Below, in pieces: positions 22,100 through 27,501 of a stretch of DNA of 27,501 nucleotides. The notes under the pieces were generated by a model. It did no database searches. It was given only the letters and a program-made list of their open reading frames with translations, and was not told the DNA's origin. A program made the position numbers and the translations under genes. Every line of letters starts with the position of its first letter. The stretch's first letter is position 1. The DNA is from Bacillota bacterium (GTDB lineage Bacteria; Bacillota; Clostridia; Christensenellales; UMGS416): positions 1-27,501 of the forward strand of contig JAEYRA010000142.1 of assembly GCA_023409755.1 (NCBI GenBank). Reading direction: 5' to 3'.

Positions 22100-22981
22100 A
22101 TGGCTGTGATGAGCATGACCGGCTTTGGCCGGGGAACCGTGGACCGGGAAGGCCGCCTGATGCTGCTGGAACTAAAGGGCGTCAACCACCGCTTTCTGGA
22201 TATCAGCATGCGTCTGCCCAAGTCCCTGGGTGCGCTGGAGGAGCCCCTCAAGCGCCGCCTGCAGGAGAAGCTTGCCCGTGGCCATGTGGATGTATATTTG
22301 AAATACCAGAACGAGGCCGAGGGCAGCCGCGCCGTCAACGTGGACGAGCCGTTGCTGGCGGCCTATCTGTCGGCCCTGCGCCATGTCCATCAGGAGACGG
22401 GCCTTCGGGATGACCTGACGCTCTCCAGCGTGCTGCGTCTGCCCGATGTGGTGACCGCCGAGGGTGCCGAGGAGGACGAGGAACTGCTGCTGGCGATCCT
22501 GCTGGAGGCCGCCGACCAGGCATTGGAGGGCATGTGCCGCATGCGCCGGGCCGAGGGTGAGCGCCTGCGGGAGGACCTCATGGCCAAGCTCGACGGCATG
22601 CTGGGGGAGATGAAGGTCATCGAGGAGCGTTCCCCGCTCGTGGTGGGGGAATACCGGGAGAAACTGCGCGCCCGCATTGCCGAGCTCATGGAGAATGCCC
22701 AGCCCGATGAGGGCCGCCTGGCCACAGAGGTCGCCTACATGGCCGATCGTGCCAGCATCGATGAGGAGATCGTCCGCTTCAAGAGCCACGTGCGCCACTT
22801 CCGCGACACGATGAAGGGCGGCGGGGCCATCGGCCGGAAGCTCGATTTCATCGTGCAGGAGATGAACCGCGAGATCAATACCATCTGCTCCAAGGCCGCG
22901 GACATGACGGTCATCAACGCCGCCATCGCCCTGAAGGGTGAGATTGAGAAGATACGCGAACAGGTGCAAAATATAGAATAA
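22100..22981 (+). CDS. yicC: YicC/YloC-family endoribonuclease
   Basis: 293 residues, close to the family's usual 285-295. It opens with the diagnostic SMTGFGRG, then ELKGVNHRFLDISMRLP (about 27-43), and ends with EIEKIREQVQNIE. The C-terminal DUF1732-type part contains KGGGAIGRKLDFIVQEMNRE (about 250-269) and NTICSKAAD. In E. coli YicC promotes decay of the small RNA RyhB and the family has endoribonuclease activity; the Firmicutes role is less clear. The start is ATG 22100 with GGGAGG at 22089-22094, 5 bases away; an upstream in-frame extension to 22055 overlaps the promoter. It is the first gene of a compact operon whose order (yicC-remA-gmk-rpoZ-coaBC) is conserved in Firmicutes. Confidence 0.95.
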   Translation: MAVMSMTGFGRGTVDREGRLMLLELKGVNHRFLDISMRLPKSLGALEEPLKRRLQEKLARGHVDVYLKYQNEAEGSRAVNVDEPLLAAYLSALRHVHQETGLRDDLTLSSVLRLPDVVTAEGAEEDEELLLAILLEAADQALEGMCRMRRAEGERLREDLMAKLDGMLGEMKVIEERSPLVVGEYREKLRARIAELMENAQPDEGRLATEVAYMADRASIDEEIVRFKSHVRHFRDTMKGGGAIGRKLDFIVQEMNREINTICSKAADMTVINAAIALKGEIEKIREQVQNIE

Positions 22982-22996
22982 GCGACGGAGGATTCG

Positions 22997-23272
22997 ATGG
23001 ACATCCGCTTCATCAACATCGGCTTTGGCAACATCGTCTCGGCCAACCGCATGATCGCGATCGTCAGCCCCGATTCGGCCCCAATCAAGCGCATCATTCA
23101 GGACGCCCGGGACGACGGGCGATTGATCGACGCCACCTACGGGCGGCGCACCCGAGCCGTCATCATCATGGACAGCGATCATGTCATCCTGTCTGCCGTG
23201 CAGCCGGAGACCGTCGCCAACCGCCTGGAGACCGACGACAAGCTGGAGATCGAGGAGGACGAGGGAACCTGA
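22997..23272 (+). CDS. remA: RemA-family DNA-binding regulator (DUF370)
   Basis: 91 residues (B. subtilis RemA is about 89). The sequence follows the family throughout: NIGFGNIVSANRMIAIVSPD (about 7-26), SAPIKR, DARDDGRLIDATYGRRTRAV (about 36-55) and MDSDHVILSAVQPETVANR. RemA forms a ring-shaped oligomer that binds DNA through conserved arginines and activates extracellular-matrix and osmoprotection operons in Bacillus. The acidic C-terminal tail (EIEEDEG) is an extension of common type. A GGAGG-like site is at about 22987-22991. Its TGA overlaps the gmk ATG by one base (TGATG). The presence of this gene argues for a Firmicutes host. Confidence 0.93.
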   Translation: MDIRFINIGFGNIVSANRMIAIVSPDSAPIKRIIQDARDDGRLIDATYGRRTRAVIIMDSDHVILSAVQPETVANRLETDDKLEIEEDEGT

Positions 23273-23895
23273 TGACACCGCAGAAAGGACTGCTGCTGGT
23301 GGTCTCGGGCCCATCGGGCGCCGGGAAGTCCACCGTCTGCAAAAAGTTGCTGGCTGACCTGCCCGACTTGGCACTGTCGGTGTCGGTGACGACCCGCCAG
23401 CCCCGCAACCAGGAGCAGGAGGGCATCAATTATTTCTTCCGCCCGGCGGAGGAGTTCCAGCGGATGATGGAGAACGACGAGCTGCTGGAACACGCCCATG
23501 TCTATGGCAACAGCTACGGCACGCCCAAGCGTTATGTCTTTGACCGCATGGCCGAGGGGCGCGACGTACTGCTGGAGATTGAGATGCAGGGTGCCTTGCA
23601 GGTGAAGCGCCGCTTCCCCGAGGGAGTGTTCATCTTCGTCGTGCCCCCGTCGATGAAGGAACTCAAAGACCGCATTGTCAAGCGAAACAGCGAAACACCG
23701 GAGAGCCTGCTGCGCCGCTTCCGCAGCGCTTACGAAGAGCTGGGCTATCTGGATGAATACCATTATCTGGTTCTCAACGACGACGTGGACCGGGCCGCCG
23801 GCCGCATCAAGGCCATCATGGAGGCCGAACGGTGCCGCGTCAGCCGTAATGAGGACATGCGAAGAGCGTTACTGGAGGAGGTAGACCCCACATGA
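23272..23895 (+). CDS. gmk: Guanylate kinase
   Basis: 207 residues. P-loop GPSGAGKST is at 13-21 and the GMP-binding segment SVTTRQPRNQEQEGINYFF at about 38-56 (Ser, Arg and Tyr contacts). YGNSYGTPK follows at about 80-88, then VLLEIEMQGA. Catalyses ATP + GMP to ADP + GDP in the cytoplasm, essential for GTP, dGTP and (p)ppGpp pools. It starts on the last base of the remA stop and overlaps rpoZ by 4 bases (ATGA), so the three are probably translationally coupled. Full length with no missing key residue. Confidence 0.97.
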   Translation: MTPQKGLLLVVSGPSGAGKSTVCKKLLADLPDLALSVSVTTRQPRNQEQEGINYFFRPAEEFQRMMENDELLEHAHVYGNSYGTPKRYVFDRMAEGRDVLLEIEMQGALQVKRRFPEGVFIFVVPPSMKELKDRIVKRNSETPESLLRRFRSAYEELGYLDEYHYLVLNDDVDRAAGRIKAIMEAERCRVSRNEDMRRALLEEVDPT

Positions 23896-24098
23896 TGTAT
23901 CCCCCGATGGACGAACTGCTGGAGAAGGTGGACAACCGTTACACCCTGGTGGTGGAGACGGCCAAACGTGCCCGCCAGCTGGTGGATGGCGCGCCGCGCC
24001 TTGTCAAGGTGACCGTGGACAAACCCGTGACCATTGCCGTGCGTGAGATCAACGAGGGCAAGATCAGGTATGAGCGTCCCGTTGACAACTACAAGTAA
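23892..24098 (+). CDS. rpoZ: DNA-directed RNA polymerase omega subunit
   Basis: 68 residues. The typical small omega pattern is present: PPMDELLEKVDNRYTLVVETAKRARQL (4-30), then AVREINEGKI near the C terminus. Omega stabilises the beta-prime subunit during RNA polymerase assembly. It overlaps the end of gmk by 4 bases; GGAGG at 23876-23880 is about 11 bases before the ATG. coaBC begins within two bases of the stop. Confidence 0.95.
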   Translation: MMYPPMDELLEKVDNRYTLVVETAKRARQLVDGAPRLVKVTVDKPVTIAVREINEGKIRYERPVDNYK

Positions 24099-24099
24099 C

Positions 24100-25302
24100 A
24101 TGAACGGAAAGAGCGTCGTAGTGGGCGTCACCGGCGGCATCGCGGCCTACAAGGCGGCGGAGCTTGTGAGTCGTCTCAAAAAGGACGGCTTGGATGTCCA
24201 TGTCATCCTGACGCAAAACGCCTGCGAGTTCATTACCCCCCTCACGTTTGAGAGCCTGAGCAGCAACCCGGCGGTCACCGATACCTTCCGCCGGGATGCG
24301 CCTTGGGAGATTGAGCACATCGCGCTGGCCAAGCGAGCCGACGTGTTTGTGGTGGCCCCGGCCACCGCCAATTTTATGGCCAAATACGCCGGCGGCATCG
24401 CCGACGACATGTTGACGACGACGGTGCTGGCGACCAAGGCCCCGGTGCTCCTTGCCCCGGCCATGAACACCAACATGTACCTGCACCCGGCCACCCAGGC
24501 CAATCTGGAGACGCTGCGGAGCCGCGGCGTGTTCACCGTGGGGCCGGGCAGCGGACTCTTGGCCTGCGGCGATGAGGGGGCTGGACGCATGGCCGAACCC
24601 ATCGAGATCCGCGACGCCGTGCTTCGGCTGTTGGGCCAGGGCGGGCCTCTTGCTGGCCGCCGGCTGCTCATTACCGCCGGTCCCACCCGCGAGCCGCTGG
24701 ACCCGGTGCGGTTCCTCACCAACCGGTCGTCGGGCCGCATGGGCTACGCCATCGCCGCTGAGGCCATGCGCCGTGGGGCGGCGGTCACTCTGGTGACCGG
24801 CCCCGTCAACCTGCCGCCCCCGCCCGGGGCGACGGTGGTGCCGGTGGAGACGACCGCCCAGATGTACGATGCCGCGCTGGCAGCCTTCGACGGCTGCGAC
24901 GCCGCCATCCTTTCGGCCGCGCCGGCGGATTACCGCCCGGCTGAGGTGGCCCCGCAAAAGATGAAAAAGCGCGATGGCCAGCCCCTGTCCCTCGACCTCG
25001 TGGAGAATCCCGACATCGCCGCTGCCCTGGGCGCGCGTAAGAACGCTGGGCAGCGCCTGGTCATCTTCGCCGCCGAAACCGAGAACCTCATCGCTCATGC
25101 CACCGCCAAGCTTGCCCGCAAAGGCGCCGACCTCGCGGTTGCCAATGATGTGACCCAGCCCGGCGCGGGTTTTGACGTCGCCACCAACCGGGTGACGTTC
25201 GTGACCGCCGACGGGGCTGAGGCGCTGGACACTCTGCCCAAGACCGAAGTGGCTGCCGCCCTTCTGGATCGTCTGGTTGCGCTGCTGCCGACAAAGGGCT
25301 GA
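24100..25302 (+). CDS. coaBC: Bifunctional phosphopantothenoylcysteine decarboxylase / phosphopantothenate-cysteine ligase
   Basis: 400 residues. CoaC half (1-about 185): VVVGVTGGIAAYKAAEL at 5-21, the catalytic-type His in EIEHIALAKRAD, PAMNTNMY as the PxMNxxMW-type motif, and the substrate-lid Cys in LLACGDEGAGRM. CoaB half (about 188-400): ITAGPTREPLDPVRFLTNRS, SSGRMGYA, the AAPADYRP version of the AAVADYRP motif, and the conserved KMKK lysine. These enzymes carry out steps 2 and 3 of coenzyme A synthesis from 4'-phosphopantothenate. The start is ATG 24100, which gives the family N terminus but has no ribosome site, so it likely relies on coupling to rpoZ; ATG 24070 inside rpoZ, with GAGGG 10 bases upstream, is the alternative. 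The gene ends at a strong terminator, and priA, a frequent next gene, is not there. Confidence 0.96.
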   Translation: MNGKSVVVGVTGGIAAYKAAELVSRLKKDGLDVHVILTQNACEFITPLTFESLSSNPAVTDTFRRDAPWEIEHIALAKRADVFVVAPATANFMAKYAGGIADDMLTTTVLATKAPVLLAPAMNTNMYLHPATQANLETLRSRGVFTVGPGSGLLACGDEGAGRMAEPIEIRDAVLRLLGQGGPLAGRRLLITAGPTREPLDPVRFLTNRSSGRMGYAIAAEAMRRGAAVTLVTGPVNLPPPPGATVVPVETTAQMYDAALAAFDGCDAAILSAAPADYRPAEVAPQKMKKRDGQPLSLDLVENPDIAAALGARKNAGQRLVIFAAETENLIAHATAKLARKGADLAVANDVTQPGAGFDVATNRVTFVTADGAEALDTLPKTEVAAALLDRLVALLPTKG

Positions 25303-25324
25303 ACCAAACGAACCTTCTGCTGCT

Positions 25325-25348
25325 CGGTGCCTTGCACCGGGTTTTTTT
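25325..25348 (+). terminator. Intrinsic terminator after coaBC
   Basis: Stem CGGTGC (25325-25330) with GCACCG (25334-25339), 3-base loop, then GG and seven Ts (25342-25348). Confidence 0.92.
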
Positions 25349-25390
25349 GACTTTAGAAAACGCGGTGATGAAGAAACCTTCGCAGACTTC

Positions 25391-25419
25391 TTGTCATCTC
25401 CTCATCAATCGGATATAAT
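25391..25419 (+). promoter_or_regulatory. Sigma-A promoter of upp
   Basis: TTGTCA (25391-25396), a 17-bp spacer and TATAAT (25414-25419). The leader of about 55 bases contains a possible GCGG...CCGC hairpin (about 25431-25455) but no riboswitch I recognise. Confidence 0.88.
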
Positions 25420-25480
25420 AGACAAAATCTGCGGCCGGTGGCTGGGCTTCCGCATGCCGTGAAACCAAGGGGGAACCACA

Positions 25481-26110
25481 ATGGGCAAACTGGTAATCAT
25501 GGACCATCCTTTGATTCAGCATAAGCTGAGCCTGATCCGCGACAAGGGCACAGGCCCCAAGGACTTTCGCGAGCTGCTGGACGAGGTGGCCACCCTCATG
25601 GCCTATGAGGTGACCCGCGACCTTCCTCTGCGTGAGGTGGAGATTGAGACGCCGGTTTGCCGGGCCAAGACCAAGGTCATCGACGGCAAGAAGCTGGGCG
25701 TGGTGCCCATCCTGCGGGCCGGCCTGGGCATGGTGGACGGCATTCTCAAGCTGGTGCCGGCGGCGCGCGTGGGTCACGTGGGCCTGTACCGCGACCCGGA
25801 GACCCTGCAGCCGGTGGAATACTACTGCAAGCTGCCCACCGACATCGCCGAGCGCGACATCATTGTGGTCGACCCGATGCTGGCGACCGGCGGCAGCGCG
25901 GCGGCTGCCATCACGTTCCTCAAGCGCCGCGGCTGCCAGCACATCAAGCTCATGTGCCTCATCGCCGCGCCCGAAGGCATCGCCCACGTGCAGGAAGCTC
26001 ACCCTGACGTTGATATCTTCGCCGCCGCCAAGGATGAGCACCTCAACGAGCACGGCTACATCGTGCCCGGCCTGGGGGACGCTGGCGACCGTCTGTTCGG
26101 CACGAAGTAA
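25481..26110 (+). CDS. upp: Uracil phosphoribosyltransferase
   Basis: 209 residues, the standard length. PRPP-binding motif VDPMLATGGSAAAAI is at about 130-144, the flexible-loop/uracil region IVPGLGDAGDRLFG at the C terminus, and PILRAGLGMVDG at about 76-87. Converts uracil and PRPP to UMP in pyrimidine salvage. AAGGGGG precedes ATG 25481 by about 8 bases. It is monocistronic, with its own promoter at 25391-25419 and a hairpin terminator at 26173-26213. Confidence 0.97.
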   Translation: MGKLVIMDHPLIQHKLSLIRDKGTGPKDFRELLDEVATLMAYEVTRDLPLREVEIETPVCRAKTKVIDGKKLGVVPILRAGLGMVDGILKLVPAARVGHVGLYRDPETLQPVEYYCKLPTDIAERDIIVVDPMLATGGSAAAAITFLKRRGCQHIKLMCLIAAPEGIAHVQEAHPDVDIFAAAKDEHLNEHGYIVPGLGDAGDRLFGTK

Positions 26111-26345
26111 CGGATCGCGCCTGTCACTTGCGCGACAGCCGCGAGTGGGACTGGCTCTTGTCTCAACTGCAGATTGCCCGCCACCGCGCATGTCGCTGGC
26201 GGGCAATTTTCTGTTGTGCTCATGCTGGGGCTTGTCGGGAGACGCCGCCACGCCGGGGTGAACAGGCACTATATGCTGTGTGGCAAGCCGCGGGCGAGTG
26301 AATCGCCTCGCGGCCACTGGCAGGCAGGTGGGATTCCGTTGCTCA
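26111..26345. repeat. Composite intergenic palindromic element (copy D)
   Basis: Following the upp stop: CGCGACAGCCGCGAGTGGGA (26131-26150), the terminator hairpin (26173-26207), an ACGCCGCCACGCCGGGGTG module (26244-26262), and the palindrome GCCGCGGGCGAGT / GAATCGCCTCGCGGC (about 26289-26315). Then GTGGGATTCC at 26329-26338. Order and wording match the copies at 1385-1935 and 13047-13300. Confidence 0.68.
26173..26213 (+). terminator. Hairpin terminator after upp
   Basis: Arms ATTGCCCGCCA (26173-26183) and TGGCGGGCAAT (26197-26207), then TTTCTGTT. The 13-base loop is the same as in the hairpin at 1453-1485. Confidence 0.8.
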
Positions 26346-26513
26346 AGGCGGAGGGGTTGCCGTTTATTCCTTTAGAGAACGAATGCAATGTGATGTCTGC
26401 CTTCTTGCGTGCCACAGCCTATGCGTCCACCACATGTGGTAGATAATGGAAAATTGTCACTTTTCCTCCACTTTTCTGCAAATATCCTATAATTCGTGCC
26501 ATTGCACTAATGA

Positions 26514-26542
26514 TTGACACCGTTGGCAGGAACCAGTAAAAT
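26514..26542 (+). promoter_or_regulatory. Sigma-A promoter of the acidic-repeat membrane protein gene
   Basis: TTGACA (26514-26519), a 17-bp spacer and TAAAAT (26537-26542). A second TATAAT lies at 26488-26493 without a clear -35. The leader is about 50 bases. Confidence 0.82.
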
Positions 26543-26601
26543 TTGTATACATACCATGGTCGTCCCCGTCTGGGTGGCGGCTGCGAGTTAGGCGGATGTG
26601 G

Positions 26602-27501
26602 ATGGACGTTGCCTCCCTGATCAGGGCCGCTGCGGTGGTTCTGTTGGCGTTGGCCTTTGCGTTGATGCTGGTGCTGTCGCCCAGGTTTCACGTGCGTCGC
26701 CTGGTGGTGCTGTTGGGGGGCGCCGGTGGCGGCGTTCTTTTGTTGTTCCTGTATATATTGGCCCATTACGTTGCCCAGTCCCTGGTGGGACTGGCCCTTG
26801 GTGCGCTGGTGCTGATGCTGGGGCTGGCGGTGGTGACGGTGGTGTTGCACAGCGCCACCGGAGCTTTCGGGTTGGCCGGCGGCGTGCAGCGCAGCCGTGG
26901 CAGTGAGCGGCCGACGCTCACGACCACACCCTCTCCCCTGCAGGTGGCCCAGAGCAACGAACTGCTGCTGATGAGTGCAACCAGCGGCCGAGTGCCTACC
27001 CCGGTGGAGGACAGTGCCAACCCTGCGATGTCCTCTGCCCCGCTGGGGGACGCCGCTGTTGCCAACGAACCCACTGCCCCTGCAGAACCTGCGATTCTGC
27101 CGCCCGTGGAGTATGAGCAGGGCGACGAAGACGAAGTGCCCGCCGCGACGGGGCTTGAGACGGTGGAGGAACCCGCCGTTACCGCTGAGCCCACCATTGA
27201 ACTGACGCTGGAACCCAAGCAGGCCGACGAAACCGAGGCGCCTGCGCTGGTGGAAGAACCCATTGCTGCTGAAGAACCCACCGTCGAGCTGTCCGTAAAG
27301 CCGGAACAGGCAGACGAAGCTGAAGTGCCCGCGCTGGCGGAAGAGCCCGTTGCTGCTGAAGAACCCACCGTCGAGCTGTCCGTAGAGCCGGAACAGGCAG
27401 ACGAAGCTGAAGTGCCCACACTGGTGGAAGAGCCCGTTGCTGTCGAAGAACCCACCGTCGAGCTGTCCGTAGAGCCGGAACAGGCAGACGAAGCTGAAGT
27501 G
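26602..27501 (+). CDS. Membrane protein with acidic Pro/Glu tandem repeats (3' end outside window)
   Basis: 300 codons are visible and the frame is open to the last base. Three hydrophobic segments (about 8-26, 34-57, 61-83) are followed by a Thr/Ser/Pro linker (about 100-150) and a long acidic, Pro/Ala/Val/Glu-rich tail. From about residue 186 the tail consists of 29-residue tandem repeats built on EEPTVELSVEPEQADEAEVP, four copies with the last cut off. The DNA period is exactly 87 bp (GAAGAACCCACC at 27271, 27358 and 27445; a diverged first copy at 27184). I do not recognise the family. The tail is likely a disordered stalk or tether, either cytoplasmic or outside. The start is ATG 26602, 6 bases after AGGCGG (26590-26595); ATG 26596 is too close. 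The gene has its own promoter at 26514-26542. Confidence 0.75.
   Translation, partial: MDVASLIRAAAVVLLALAFALMLVLSPRFHVRRLVVLLGGAGGGVLLLFLYILAHYVAQSLVGLALGALVLMLGLAVVTVVLHSATGAFGLAGGVQRSRGSERPTLTTTPSPLQVAQSNELLLMSATSGRVPTPVEDSANPAMSSAPLGDAAVANEPTAPAEPAILPPVEYEQGDEDEVPAATGLETVEEPAVTAEPTIELTLEPKQADETEAPALVEEPIAAEEPTVELSVKPEQADEAEVPALAEEPVAAEEPTVELSVEPEQADEAEVPTLVEEPVAVEEPTVELSVEPEQADEAEV
27184..27501 (+). repeat. 87-bp in-frame coding tandem repeat
   Basis: Copies begin at about 27184 (diverged), 27271, 27358 and 27445 (cut by the window end), exactly 87 bp apart. The last three are nearly identical at the DNA level, which indicates recent expansion. Confidence 0.9.

Noticed and set aside
1..27501. 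tRNA, rRNA, tmRNA, RNase P and SRP RNA genes, insertion sequences, integrases, phage genes
   Set aside because: I looked for their hallmark sequences and products on both strands and saw none.

Overview
The window looks like a chromosomal segment of a high-GC member of the Clostridia (Bacillota), plausibly related to Christensenellaceae or Oscillospiraceae; that placement is inference. The best evidence is the order yicC-remA-gmk-rpoZ-coaBC, since RemA is a Firmicutes-type regulator. Good Shine-Dalgarno sequences, sigma-A-like promoters and a giant Cna-B/SpaA-type surface protein agree with it. Most genes are GC-rich. A two-gene patch at 1974-3116 is clearly more AT-rich and looks acquired.

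Layout. (1) 308-1384, + strand: a metallo-beta-lactamase-fold hydrolase and a glyoxalase-fold protein. (2) 1974-3116, - strand: an S51-type peptidase and a nucleoside deoxyribosyltransferase-like protein. (3) 3362-5861, - strand: a MerR regulator, an aldo/keto reductase with a two-cluster ferredoxin tail and a Gfo/Idh/MocA oxidoreductase, behind a MerR-style promoter. Divergent from it, 6060-8960 on the + strand encodes a putative glycoside hydrolase (GHL6-like) and a beta-hydroxyacid dehydrogenase. Together they suggest a small sugar or uronate catabolic locus. (4) 9104-13046, + strand: an ABC ATPase and a 1076-residue FtsX-type permease with a long coiled coil. (5) 14121-14987, - strand: a DUF368/PopT-type polyprenyl-phosphate transporter. 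(6) 15458-21047, - strand: a 1679-residue multi-domain pilin-like adhesin preceded by a small unknown protein, behind a striking set of phased direct repeats. (7) 22100-26110, + strand: yicC, remA, gmk, rpoZ, coaBC, then upp under its own promoter. (8) 26602 to the end: the start of a membrane protein with an acidic tandem-repeat tail, cut by the window edge.

The intergenic DNA is the most unusual part. A modular palindromic element of about 250 bp recurs just after the stop codons of three + strand transcription units (1384, 13046, 26110), and its tail is seen again at 90-225. Two further tandem arrays of hairpin units lie at 13300-13735 (179-bp period) and 21630-22030 (about 150-bp period). 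In the first array the paired hairpin arms change together. A stand-alone stretch at 13740-14044 carries a promoter-like site, several strong stem-loops and a bidirectional terminator but no gene; it may encode a structured RNA. I found no tRNA, rRNA, CRISPR array, transposase or phage gene.
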